A stretch of 64,000 nucleotides of DNA from Nostoc edaphicum CCNP1411 (GTDB lineage Bacteria; Cyanobacteriota; Cyanobacteriia; Cyanobacteriales; Nostocaceae). Shown here piece by piece: positions 1 to 9,206 of the stretch. The notes beneath the pieces were generated by a model. The model saw only the letters and a list, made by a program, of their open reading frames with translations, was not told the origin of the DNA and did no database searches. Location of the stretch: NCBI RefSeq assembly GCF_014023275.1, contig NZ_CP054698.1, positions 2,356,001 to 2,420,000 on the forward strand, in the 5' to 3' direction. Made by a program: the position numbers and the translations under genes. The first letter of the stretch is position 1; each line of letters opens with the position of its first letter.

Positions 1-2556
1 GTAACTTTGGTAAGGCATCGGGGTCAAATTTAATCAATATCTGCCAGCGATAACGATTAGCTACCCGTAAAATACTCGCTGGTGCTGGCCCTAATATCTC
101 GAATTCTTCTTCTGTACTCAAGGCTGTGGCAATAATTTGCGCCGTATTTTGCACTTGAATCGGGTCGAGACTACTTAACCGCAACAAAATTAACCGCCCA
201 TAAGGGGGATAATTGAGTGCTTGGCGTTGTTCTAACTCAGCTTCAGAGAAAGATTGATAATCGTGCGATCGCACTGCTGCAATTACCTGATGTTCTGTAG
301 TATAAGTCTGCACAATTACCCTACCGGGATCTTCGCCTCTACCAGCACGTCCAGCGACTTGAGTCAAGGTTTGAAATGCTCGTTCACTAGCGCGATAATC
401 TGATAAATTTAGCAATCCATCGGCGGCGACAACGCCCACAAGTGTCACCTGTGGTAAATCCAAACCTTTGGTAAGCATTTGCGTACCGACTAATAAATCC
501 GCTTCGCCGTTGGCAAACTTGGTAAGTAGAGTCCGGTGTGAGCCTTTGTTGCGGGTGGTATCGCTATCAAAACGAATCAAGCGCAACTCTGGGAACTGTC
601 GCGCTAATTCCTGGGTGACTCGTTGAGTACCGCTACCGAAAAATTTCAGGTAAGGGGAACTACAATCAGGGCAAAATTTAGGATGCGATCGCGCATAGTT
701 ACAATAATGACACCGCAATAATTCCGGCGCTTTTTCTTCGGTGTGGTGATACGCCAGCGACACATCACAGTGCGGACATTCCAACACATATCCACAACTG
801 CGGCAAGAGACAAAAGTACTGTGTCCCCGGCGATGGATGAATAAAATTCCCTGCTGTTTTTTTTCTTGCAACTCTTGCAAAGCTGTTTGCAGCGATCTAC
901 TAAATATAGAACGATTTCCCTGCTGCAATTCTTGCCGCATATCAACTATTTCCACAGGCGGTAAAGGGCGGGAGTTGACGCGCTCAGGCAAACTTAAGTA
1001 ATGAGTGCTGAGTGCTGAGTGCTGAGTGCTGAGTGCTGAGTGCTGAGTGAGGAGTGAGGAGTGAGGAGTTACGAATTCTCCCCCTGCCCCCTGCCCCCTG
1101 CCCCCCTGCCTCCTGCCTCCTCACGCTTACCCAACTCTCCAAGGAAGGCGTAGCGGAACCTAACACCAAGGGGCAATTTTCTAATTCGGCTCGCCATTGG
1201 GCGACGGTGCGGGCGTGGTAGGTGGGTATGGGGGAGTCTTGTTTAAAGCTGCTGTCGTGTTCTTCATCTAAAATAATTAAACCCAAGTTGGGCAAAGGGG
1301 CGAAAACGGCGCTGCGGGTACCAATCACAACTTGGGGTTCTCCAGCAAGCATTTGTCGCCAAGTGTCGTAACGTTCACCGTCGGAGAGGGCGCTGTGATA
1401 GACGCTGACTTTATTGCCAAAACGGGCGCGAAAACGATCGGTTAGCTGGGGTGTAAGTCCGATTTCTGGGACTAAAACCAGGGCGGATTTACCTTGGTTG
1501 AGGAGAGGTGCGATCGCTTGCAAATATACTTCGGTTTTTCCTGAACCTGTCACCCCATGCAATAAAACTTGAGCAAATTCATTTAATGTCTGAATTGTTT
1601 CTAAGGCGCTAGCTTGGGCAGTAGTTAAGGATTTAGCACTATCGCCTACTAAAGCTGGCCCCTGTTCTGTTCGCAATACTTCCCGTTCTTCGATGACGAT
1701 GTAGCCTTTTTCCTCCAGCCCTTTCAGGGTAGGAGTAGTTGTTTTGCAAATCTGTAGGAATTCATTTAGCCACAACTCTCCACCACGCCGCCGCAGCACT
1801 TCCAAAATCTCTCGTTGGCGAGTGGTTAAATCTCGATCAACTGTACCTGTGAGGGTAACTGCTTTTTGCAACTTTGGTCGAGTCAGTCGTGGCGGTTCTA
1901 AGTAGCTTTCCACTAAACCAAATCGCAATAACTCCCGAATTCCCCGATAAGCAGATTTTACTTTTTGTTGGAGATAGACAAAACTATAGTCCCCCGCTGC
2001 CTGCCCTTGCAAAAGTTCCCAAACTTGCCGCGCAGTTGGAGTCAGAAAAGCCAAAGGTTCAGGAGATCCCAGTAAATAACGACTCCCCCCTGCCCCCCTG
2101 CCCCCCTGCCCCCCTCCCCCCCTCGCCTCTCACAAGGCGGATACGACGCTGCGATCGCCCCAGCAACCCTGGCGGTAGGGCAACCCGGATTACTTGAATC
2201 AACGGCGTATAGTAATATGCAGCTACTCGATTGAGTAATTCCCAATAAGCACTTGGGAAAAACCCAACGCTGACTATATCTTCTACTTCCCGGATTTTTT
2301 CTGGTGGTAAATCGACATTTGGTTGTGTAAGTAACCGAATCGCGATCGCTCCTAATTGTTGTGCCCCAAACGGCACGCTTAAAATATCCCCTGGTTTGAT
2401 TTCTAACTGGGCTGGCAATCGATAAGTAAATAGTCCTGTACTTCCTGGACAGTCTACCAGTACTTCAACCCACCGATTAAGAGTTGCACCTGGCTGGTAT
2501 GATTCTCTAGGTTCAGATACCACTAAAGGAGATAAATTTACGTCATTAATATACAT
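1..2556 (-). pseudogene. priA: Primosomal protein N' (PriA helicase), frameshifted twice, 3' end outside window
   Basis: PriA is the superfamily 2 DNA helicase that reloads the replisome at stalled forks. Three segments in three frames make up the protein. The N-terminal DNA-binding part starts at 2556 (MYINDVNLSP) and runs into a stop at 2059. The helicase part (about 2085-984) has Walker A GVTGSGKT, DEEHD and GSATPSLESW. The C-terminal part (1003 to 1, still open at the edge) starts HYLSLPERVNSRPLPPVEI and carries the paired zinc-binding cysteines (SCRSCGYVLECPHCD, CHYCNY, CPDC) and helicase motifs through VAGRAGRGEDPGRV. Both frame changes fall in repeats: C/G runs at 2083-2131, and AGTGCTG/AGTGAGG units plus C/G runs at about 1003-1125. 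Both shifts go the same way, so neither restores the other. The family match is certain. Whether this is a real pseudogene, a phase-variable gene or a sequencing error in homopolymers cannot be decided here. Confidence 0.9.
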
Positions 2557-3592
2557 AGTTTCTGACTTTATAGTTAGATATTTTCCTCACATCCCTGGTC
2601 TAAATTAACCTAGCTAAGTCAACTCTAATTTTTTGCTTTCTTAAATTTAAATGGTATTTCTCAATACTGTTATCCTTCATAATACTTGATAAGTTTCCTC
2701 TTATGTAATCTACTAGACAAATTCGTATCAACTAGACGTGCAATAAATATTTGGTACCCACTATACAAATAAAAACATGTCGGCTCTTGCTGCAACAGTT
2801 ACTCATCTACTAAATAGGGAGTAGCCTTTTTCCGCCTATCGATAGATATTCAACCCTTTCTGCTTATGAGATGCTTTTATACAAATAAGAACATCCCGAA
2901 ATTAAGCTGCCATTATTGTAATTTGTATCATCTGGGTAAGTTGAAATCGGGAATGCATAACACTAATACCAAGTTTTTGTTTTATCCAGTGACTTCCAAC
3001 GCCTAAGACATTAAAAATATTTAGAAAAATATATGAAAGTTTAAGAAATTTGGATGGTTAGCTGAGATTTTTATGTTTGTTAAGGTTGAGAAAGTTTGAG
3101 GGGGGTTTGACATATTTGATAATTCGGAAAAAAATGAAGAATATATCTGTTGGGAGCCTAAGAACAAAGTTTTGTTGGGTGCTAAGACCAGTTTCGTTAT
3201 AGGTTGTATAGAACCTTAACCATAGATGCTAGGTAGATGCCAATTTTATCAGAGAAGGCAGGAGGGATAGAGAATAAGGCAGGAGGAAAGAATGATGAAT
3301 GAAAGCTTTAGCTCTGGGTATAAAACCCAGTTTAAAAAGAACAATTGTATCGAGTGGAAAGTGCTGCGAGATACAAAGCGTTCACAGCTTAAGTCCCGGA
3401 CTTTTAAAGGTTGGTTATTCCTGCCTTCTGCCTCCTGCTTCCTGCCTCCTAATCTCTGTAGATAAATTAGCATCAGCCTGTATTTCACTATATAAACGGG
3501 TGCATTGTCCATTAGGGAAAACTACCAAGCCTCAAACGAGTAGCTGTAACTAAATTATGTACCAAACAAAGCAACAATCCCTAAAGGAAACT
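2557..3592. other. Intergenic region upstream of the sigma factor gene, with a repeat remnant
   Basis: About 1 kb of AT-rich sequence between divergent priA and the sigma factor gene; I see no convincing gene. At 3255-3455 there is a repeat whose ends are purine-rich (GGCAGGAGG type) on the left and the complementary pyrimidine-rich type (CTGCCTCCTGC) on the right. Inside it, at about 3303-3333, is the hairpin CTGGGTATAAAACCCAG preceded by GCTTTAGCT. A partial second copy (CTTTAGCTCTGGGTATAGAACC) occurs near 9940. The long leader could hold sigma factor promoters, but none is clear enough to mark. Confidence 0.5.
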
Positions 3593-4732
3593 ATGAATAT
3601 TGTTGAATTGGGAAAAATGGAAATACTGGAGAATGCTGCTGATATCGAAGAACCATCACTTGATAGTTTAAATGCAGTAGCAGAAGAAGAATCTCCAATT
3701 GTAGTAGAAAATCTGGAATCAGAGGAGCGTGACGGGGGGGATGAGATGGCGGCAGCTCGTCCTTCGGGATACAATAAAACCGAACATGATGATGCTGTCG
3801 GCGCGTTTTTTAAGGAAATGGCGCGTTATCCGCTCCTAAAACCTGATGAAGAAGTAGAGTTAGCGCGACGAGTCAGATTTCTAGAAGAATTCAGAGAAAT
3901 ACAAGCGGCTTTACAGTTAAAACTGGAACATGAACCCAGCAAATTAGAAGTAGCTTCCGAGCTACAAATGACGGAAAAGCAATTAGAAAGTCGCTTGTAT
4001 CAAGGTAGAGTAGCGAAACGCAAAATGATTCGCTCAAACCTGAGATTGGTAGTATCTATTGCCAAGCGATATCTAAATCGGGGAGTGCCTTTTCTGGATT
4101 TAATTCAGGAAGGAGCAATGGGTTTAAATCGCGCTACAGAAAAGTTTGATCCCGATAAAGGATACAAGTTTTCTACTTACGCCTATTGGTGGATTAGACA
4201 AGCGATTACTAGGGCTATAGCTAACGATGCGCGGACAATTCGGCTACCTATTCATATTGTTGAAAAGCTTAACAAGCTAAAAAAAGCACAACGAGAACTC
4301 AAACAAAAACTCTGTCGTAATCCTACCGAAGGTGAAATGGCAGAAGCTTTGGAAATTAGTGTGCAACAACTACGCCAACTACAACAACTACGGCGTCAAG
4401 CACTTTCTCTCAACCACCGCGTCGGAAAGGAAGAAGACACGGAATTGATGGATTTACTAGAAGATGAAGACAACCTGTCTCCAGAAGCAAAAATGAATGA
4501 AAACATGATGCGTCAGGAGATTTGGGAAGTCTTGGGTGATGTGTTAACTCCACGGGAGAAAGATGTGATTTCTCTACGCTATGGTTTGACAACCAGCGAA
4601 CCCTGTACCTTAGAAGAAGTTGGCAATATGTTCAATCTTTCTCGTGAGCGGGTGCGCCAAATTCAAAGCAAAGCCATGCGGAAATTGCGGCGTCCTCACA
4701 TAGCCAAACGCTTAAAAGGTTGGTTGATTTAA
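3593..4732 (+). CDS. Group 2 RNA polymerase sigma factor (sigma-70 family)
   Basis: Directs RNA polymerase to alternative promoters, as the non-essential group 2 sigma factors (SigB/C/D/E types) do in cyanobacteria. Region 1.2 (DAVGAFFKEMARYPLL), region 2 (NLRLVVSIAKRYLNRGVPFLDLIQEG, then YKFSTYAYWWIRQAITRAI), region 3 and region 4 with the helix-turn-helix (TLEEVGNMFNLSRERVRQIQ) are all present. The acidic N-terminal 60 residues are variable, and the long region 1.1 of the primary sigma factor is missing. I chose the ATG at 3593 because AAGGAA lies just upstream; an in-frame ATG at 3557 adds 12 residues without a ribosome binding site. It is a single transcription unit. I cannot assign the SigB/C/D/E subtype from sequence alone. 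Confidence 0.93.
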   Translation: MNIVELGKMEILENAADIEEPSLDSLNAVAEEESPIVVENLESEERDGGDEMAAARPSGYNKTEHDDAVGAFFKEMARYPLLKPDEEVELARRVRFLEEFREIQAALQLKLEHEPSKLEVASELQMTEKQLESRLYQGRVAKRKMIRSNLRLVVSIAKRYLNRGVPFLDLIQEGAMGLNRATEKFDPDKGYKFSTYAYWWIRQAITRAIANDARTIRLPIHIVEKLNKLKKAQRELKQKLCRNPTEGEMAEALEISVQQLRQLQQLRRQALSLNHRVGKEEDTELMDLLEDEDNLSPEAKMNENMMRQEIWEVLGDVLTPREKDVISLRYGLTTSEPCTLEEVGNMFNLSRERVRQIQSKAMRKLRRPHIAKRLKGWLI

Positions 4733-4895
4733 TTACATTGATGAAGATAGAGATACAATACCTGACTTAATTAGCTTCGCAATTCGCAAAAACTGGGCGT
4801 TTTGTACCTTTTTTCGGCTTTCGTTTAGTCATTACTCAAAACAAATTGCACAGTTACCTATAGACTATGGACTATGAACTATGGACTATAGACTA

Positions 4896-5402
4896 ATGAC
4901 TTCGTGTAGCAATTTGATTGTGCGTTGTGCTGAACCAGCCGATTGCAGTGTACTGTTTAAATTAATTGAAGGGCTTGCTGAGTATGAAAAATTATCTCAC
5001 GCTATCACTGGCAATGCTCTGGCACTTAAGGAGCATTTATTTGGTTCACGGAGGTATGTAGAGGCAATATTAGCAGAATCTGCGGATCAAGCTATTGGTT
5101 TTGCCCTATTTTTTCATAATTATTCAACATTTTTGACTAAGCCAGGAATTTATCTGGAAGATTTATTTGTTTTACCAGAATATCGTAGGCAAGGTATTGG
5201 TAAAGCTCTCTTGACTAAAGTAGCCCAGATAGCTGTAGAACGTGATTGTGGGCGGTTAGAGTGGAGTGTCTTGGATTGGAACGAGTCAGCCCAAGCATTT
5301 TACCGTAGTATGGGAGCATCTATATTAGATGATTGGAGAATTTGTCGCGTCACAGAAGATGCGCTTACTCAATTGGGATCTGTTAAAAGAATTCACAATT
5401 GA
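4896..5402 (+). CDS. GNAT-family N-acetyltransferase
   Basis: Predicted cytosolic acetyl-CoA-dependent N-acetyltransferase of about 168 residues. The acetyl-CoA loop is visible as YLEDLFVLPEYRRQGIGKALL, followed by the motif-B part WSVLDWNESAQAFYRSMGA. The fold and length resemble diamine (spermidine/spermine-like) acetyltransferases, but the substrate is an inference. An upstream in-frame ATG at 4881 lies within a simple repeat (ACTATGG-type units, about 4858-4892), so ATG 4896 (MTSCSNLIVR) is the more credible start. The gene stands alone between the sigma factor and petJ. Confidence 0.85.
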   Translation: MTSCSNLIVRCAEPADCSVLFKLIEGLAEYEKLSHAITGNALALKEHLFGSRRYVEAILAESADQAIGFALFFHNYSTFLTKPGIYLEDLFVLPEYRRQGIGKALLTKVAQIAVERDCGRLEWSVLDWNESAQAFYRSMGASILDDWRICRVTEDALTQLGSVKRIHN

Positions 5403-5761
5403 TAATAACGCTTCTACTTCGCTAACGTAATTAGCAATAGTAGTGGTAAGCAAGTTTGTAGTAAGGACTTTAGTCCTTATTTTCTAATACCAATTTTCAG
5501 TAAGCTTGCACTTAATAATTACCCCTAACTGAAAATCATTCTTTTCGGCTATTGTTTGCCTAAGCCCTGTGATTAATTTAAGTGTATCTTTATAACTTTT
5601 TGGTATAAGCACTAAAGTGCTTACTACAAACCTCGAAGATTAGAAATCCAAAAACTTTCAAGCGAAGTTTGACAGCTTGTCGTTTGACTATGGCAACGGC
5701 TCAACTGACAATTATGAAAGATATTGCACCGAATAAGCCGTTATTGCAGAGAGAACACGAA

Positions 5762-6097
5762 ATGAAAAAAATGATTACAGTGATGCTGTTAGGCATAGCA
5801 ATCTTCACCTTTGCCTTCAGTAGTCCAGCTTTGGCAGGAGATGCTGCTAGTGGAGCTAAAGTATTTAGTGCCAATTGTGCCTCTTGTCACGCAGGAGGTA
5901 AGAATCTGGTTCAAGCTCCGAAGAACCTGAAGAAGGATGCTTTAGAAAAGTATGGTATGTACTCAGCAGAGGCGATTATCGCCCAAGTTACAAAAGGTAA
6001 AAATGCCATGCCCGCTTTCGGCAGTCGTTTGAAAGCTAACCAGATTGAAGATGTAACTGCTTATGTGCTTTCACAAGCAGATAATGGCTGGAAGTAG
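5762..6097 (+). CDS. petJ: Cytochrome c6
   Basis: Soluble thylakoid-lumen c-type cytochrome that carries electrons from cytochrome b6f to photosystem I or the terminal oxidase, in place of plastocyanin. The precursor has 111 residues: a Sec signal peptide ending at ALA (residue 25), then a mature protein of about 86 residues. The haem site is CASCH (Cys39, Cys42, His43) and the axial Met83 lies in NAMPAF; the tail SQADNGWK is typical. The ATG at 5762 gives a normal signal peptide; an upstream in-frame start at 5669 would add 31 residues with no signal character. A strong terminator follows at 6124. Copper or iron control of petJ is known in the family, but no operator is clear here. Confidence 0.96.
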   Translation: MKKMITVMLLGIAIFTFAFSSPALAGDAASGAKVFSANCASCHAGGKNLVQAPKNLKKDALEKYGMYSAEAIIAQVTKGKNAMPAFGSRLKANQIEDVTAYVLSQADNGWK

Positions 6098-6123
6098 ACT
6101 AAAATCTAACTTCAAGAATTAAT

Positions 6124-6154
6124 AATTAGCGGGGCAAAAAGCCCCGCTAATTTT
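6124..6154 (+). terminator. Rho-independent terminator of petJ
   Basis: A 12-bp perfect stem (AATTAGCGGGGC / GCCCCGCTAATT) with an AAAAA loop, running into TTTT. It begins 26 bases after the petJ stop codon. Confidence 0.93.
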
Positions 6155-6266
6155 GCTGCTGACGAAATTATCAAATAGGATGCTTATACCAATTTTGGAT
6201 TACGAGTCTTTGCAAAAAGATTGTTCCAAAAATATCAAGTAATATTACCTATCCTAATTTGGTATT

Positions 6267-7190
6267 ATGAGTAATTTTTGGCGATTATTGATTAGTGTAA
6301 TTGTTGCTTTCCCTCTCACTTTTTTGACTTTACCTGCACATTCTTCACCCATTTTTATTACCCAAATCACAGCGGGTGATTTCTTGGAGTTGGGTGTAGA
6401 TAAGATGCGGCATGGTGATTATCAGGAAGCAATAAAGAATTTCAACCAGGCGATTGAACTTGAGAAAGATTTTGCTGTGGTTTATAGCGATCGCTGTCTT
6501 GCTTATCTCCAACTACAAGATTACCATCAAGCGATCGCAGATTGTACTCAAGCCATAAATTTTGCACCAGATAACTCTGAGGCTTATCTGAACCGGGGTT
6601 TGGCACTCTACAGACAAGGGGATTATCCCGCTGCCATTGTCGATCATAATCGAGCGATCGCACTTAAACCCTACGATTTTCGAGCTTACTACAACCGCGG
6701 GCTAGCCCGTGCTGGGGAGGGGAAAGACTCGGAGGCAATTCTTGACTTTAATTTAGCTTTAACTCAAATTCCCCGAATTACTAGCTTACTGCTTGCAGAT
6801 ATCTATAATGACCGAGGTTTAGCGCATTTTGTCTTGCAAGATATCCAAACAGCCATGCTCGACTTTAATCTAGCAATTCGTCTCAATGCTAACGATTATA
6901 GAGCGTACTTTAATCGGGGTTGTGCTTGCGGACGAAACGGAGATGACTTTGGTGCAGTGCGTGATTTTTCCCAAGTTATCAGACTGAACCCCAGTAATGC
7001 CGAGGCTTACGTTAATCGGGGAGTAGCTCATTATCGCTTAGGATATCATTTAGCTGCGATCGCTGATCTGCAAAAAGCATCTGAGTATTATGAACATCAA
7101 GGAAAGAAAGTTGCCTACGAAAAAACTCTAGATTTGCTGAAGAATCTGCGACAACAAATTTCGTCTGTAACAGAAATCGCTCTTTTCTAG
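6267..7190 (+). CDS. Exported tetratricopeptide-repeat protein
   Basis: A protein of 307 residues. A Sec signal peptide (hydrophobic residues 5-26, ending near AHSSP) is followed by at least six TPR units with the usual pattern, for example DYQEAIKNFNQAIEL, YHQAIADCTQAI, DYPAAIVDHNRAIAL, DFGAVRDFSQVIRLNP and HLAAIADLQKA. TPR arrays are protein-binding scaffolds; the partner is unknown. The likely location is periplasm or thylakoid lumen. Part of this gene (about 6887-6975) reappears as a fragment at 7843-8085, beyond the convergent Uma2 gene. The upstream spacer is AT-rich with no clear regulatory motif. Confidence 0.85.
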   Translation: MSNFWRLLISVIVAFPLTFLTLPAHSSPIFITQITAGDFLELGVDKMRHGDYQEAIKNFNQAIELEKDFAVVYSDRCLAYLQLQDYHQAIADCTQAINFAPDNSEAYLNRGLALYRQGDYPAAIVDHNRAIALKPYDFRAYYNRGLARAGEGKDSEAILDFNLALTQIPRITSLLLADIYNDRGLAHFVLQDIQTAMLDFNLAIRLNANDYRAYFNRGCACGRNGDDFGAVRDFSQVIRLNPSNAEAYVNRGVAHYRLGYHLAAIADLQKASEYYEHQGKKVAYEKTLDLLKNLRQQISSVTEIALF

Positions 7191-7200
7191 CACTGCAAGC

Positions 7201-7827
7201 CTATACAGGGTATCCACCAGCTTGAAAAATCTGTTCGGCGGTTAAGTTTAACTCTGGGAAAAGAGGTGAGATAATGCGATCGGTATCTTGAAACTGGCTA
7301 ACTTGGTATTCTCCCTCAATTAAAGTGTAGAGCGAGACAGTTGGTTGTTTAGGGTTGCCAATAAATCGCCTACCGCCTAAAGCAGCATAATCTACAATCC
7401 AATATTCTGGGATGCCTACAGCCTCATAGTCAGCAGCTTTTTTTAAATAATCATCACGCCAATTGCTACTAACTACCTCAACTACTAAGGGTATTGATTC
7501 CGCTTGGCTTACAGTAGATTCTTTTTTCCACAGAGGTTCGTTTACCAAATTAGGGAGATTTAATATCAGCACATCTGGTGAGTAAGCCGATTCACTTTCA
7601 GGCGGTTTGACTAATGCTGTTTTTGGGATGCCGTAGCGTAGGCTGATGCGACTATATTCTAGAATAAATTGCTGGACTAAAAATACAATTATCTCTTCAT
7701 GGTTGCCAGTGGGTTGCGGCATCTCTACAATTACTCCATCATGCAATTCATAATGTTTTCCTGTGTTGTCAGGATATTGAGCAACAAATTCATCGAATGT
7801 AACTAGTTTGCGTAAGGCTTGAATCAT
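7201..7827 (-). CDS. Uma2-family (DUF820) PD-(D/E)XK nuclease-like protein
   Basis: A protein of 208 residues from the Uma2 family, which is greatly expanded in cyanobacteria and has a restriction-endonuclease fold; its role is not established. Core residues are visible: SPDVLIL (Asp), then LVVEVVSSN (Glu), then LKKAADYEAVGIPEYWIVD with the conserved Lys/Tyr. It faces the TPR gene (stop codons 10 bases apart), and its upstream side touches a duplicated fragment of that same TPR gene, so it sits between a gene and a partial copy of it. A second, divergent Uma2 gene lies at 43345-43932. Confidence 0.87.
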   Translation of the reverse strand: MIQALRKLVTFDEFVAQYPDNTGKHYELHDGVIVEMPQPTGNHEEIIVFLVQQFILEYSRISLRYGIPKTALVKPPESESAYSPDVLILNLPNLVNEPLWKKESTVSQAESIPLVVEVVSSNWRDDYLKKAADYEAVGIPEYWIVDYAALGGRRFIGNPKQPTVSLYTLIEGEYQVSQFQDTDRIISPLFPELNLTAEQIFQAGGYPV

Positions 7828-7842
7828 AAATTATTGCCATTT

Positions 7843-8085
7843 GTCTCAATGCTAACGATTATAGAGCGTACTTTAACCGGGGTTGTGCTTCTGACTTTTC
7901 ACGGGATCTGGAAAACCTCTCTCTAAATCTCTCTCCTTGTAGGAGAGAGACTTTGAATTTTCCCCCTTCCCGTGTCGGGAAGGGGGCTAGGGGGTTAGGT
8001 CTTTCATGAGCTTTTCCACATGACGTGAAAAGTCAGGGTTGTGCTTGCGGACAAAATAGAGATGACTTTGGTACGAGGCTTTAAG
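7843..8085 (+). pseudogene. Fragment of the TPR gene, interrupted by a MITE
   Basis: Bases 7843-7890 and 8037-8073 together repeat about 6887-6966 of the intact TPR gene with only a few changes (GTCTCAATGCTAACGATTAT... then GGTTGTGCTTGCGGAC...GATGACTTTGG). The two parts are separated by the 146-bp element at 7891-8036. No start codon or open frame remains, so this is a relic and not a gene. Confidence 0.85.
7891..8036. mobile_element. MITE-like element (family B), 146 bp with 10-bp target duplication
   Basis: Ends are a perfect 13-bp inverted repeat (CTGACTTTTCACG / CGTGAAAAGTCAG). It is flanked by direct repeats GGTTGTGCTT at 7881-7890 and 8037-8046. The uninterrupted target GGTTGTGCTTGCGGAC is still present in the intact TPR gene near 6920, which confirms the insertion boundaries. 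Inside are two hairpins, TCTCTCTCCTTGTAGGAGAGAG and a CCCCCTTCCCG / CGGGAAGGGGG stem. There is no coding capacity, so it must have been moved by an enzyme encoded elsewhere. Related internal sequence in the other orientation lies at about 16716-16803. Confidence 0.9.
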
Positions 8086-8315
8086 GCTTATTTCCCTTCA
8101 CTTTTTGGAGCCTAGCTTTCTTATAAAGCACAATGTTTTTAGCCACTTTAAGATCGCATGTCTGGGAATTTGAGCGCTTGAGACAGAATAAAAGATATTC
8201 CAATCCAGATTGAGATCATATTATCAGTAGAACCAAGATCACACTTCAATGAGTTCATCTCGGCTAAACTGAATACTTATATTTAAATATTTATACTTAC
8301 ATAGGAACTTAAATT

Positions 8316-9194
8316 ATGGCAATGAGGAGAGCAGATCGCAGAGATTCTAATTATGATAACGCTGTGAATAATCCTCGCTCAAAGCAGAAAGAACCAACTC
8401 CTTATCATGAGCTTAAACTTTCATTAATGACTGTTCGCCTCAACCTTGAGGAAGCTGCATCTGAACGCGATAAATGGCAACAACGTGCGAAAGAAAATGA
8501 GGAAGCTGCATCCCAACTGGTTCATGTTCAGCAAGAAATTCAAACTTACCAAATCGAAACGAATAAGCTAAAAGAGCAAGTCACTCAAAATTATCGCTTT
8601 TATATTGATGAACAAGAAAATTATCAAAAGACGCTCTGCCTTTATAAAGAAGAAAAAGCGAAAATATCGCAGCTAGTTCATGTTCACCAGCGAGAGATTC
8701 AAACTTGCCAACTCGAAGCTAATGAGCTAAAAGAGCGAGTAACTCAAAATTATAACTTTTATATTGATGAGCAAAAAAGTCATCAGCAAACGCTCTGTCT
8801 CTACAATGAAGAAAAAGCGAGGGCGACTGAATTTATTACTAAATATGAAGCAGTAAACTCTGAACGAGAAATGTATTTGAGTTTATACAATGAGACTAAA
8901 GCAGAACTCAAACATGAGCGTCGCTCCAAAGCTAGTATTAAGGGATGGGAAACTCGTCGCAAAGCCGAGAATGAAAAACTAAAACGGGAAATTTCCCAGA
9001 TGGTTGTGCTATTGCGTGAATCTTTAGAAAGTAAGGATGAAGCAGTAAACAGTCTTTACATTGTCGCAGAGCGTATGGATCGAATTCAATCTCTAGTTGA
9101 TTCGGTGGAAGAAGAAACAACTAACAATCCTATAGGTTTAGTACAAAAGTTTAAACGCATCTGGTTGGCAATTAAAGACATACTTTCTGAATAA
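8316..9194 (+). CDS. Coiled-coil protein of unknown function with an internal duplication
   Basis: A protein of 292 residues, nearly all charged helix, with no signal peptide or membrane segment. I do not recognise the family. Two adjacent copies of a roughly 50-residue unit are plain: SQLVHVQQEIQTYQIETNKL... and SQLVHVHQREIQTCQLEANEL..., each continuing through VTQNY.FYIDEQ and QTLCLY.EEKA. A basic stretch follows (KHERRSKASIKGWETRRKAENEKLKREI), then a C-terminal amphipathic segment (GLVQKFKRIWLAIKDIL). It lies 12 bases upstream of the next gene, so the two are probably cotranscribed. A structural or filament-forming role is possible but is only inferred. Confidence 0.7.
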   Translation: MAMRRADRRDSNYDNAVNNPRSKQKEPTPYHELKLSLMTVRLNLEEAASERDKWQQRAKENEEAASQLVHVQQEIQTYQIETNKLKEQVTQNYRFYIDEQENYQKTLCLYKEEKAKISQLVHVHQREIQTCQLEANELKERVTQNYNFYIDEQKSHQQTLCLYNEEKARATEFITKYEAVNSEREMYLSLYNETKAELKHERRSKASIKGWETRRKAENEKLKREISQMVVLLRESLESKDEAVNSLYIVAERMDRIQSLVDSVEEETTNNPIGLVQKFKRIWLAIKDILSE

Positions 9195-9206
9195 ATAAGT
9201 ATACTC

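Noticed and set aside
646..945. 99-residue open frame on the minus strand
   Set aside because: It overlaps the true C-terminal PriA frame, whose zinc cysteines and helicase motifs are in another phase.
3249..3553. Overlapping open frames on both strands before the sigma factor gene
   Set aside because: They run through GGCAGGAGG-type repeat arms, have no domain and no ribosome binding site.
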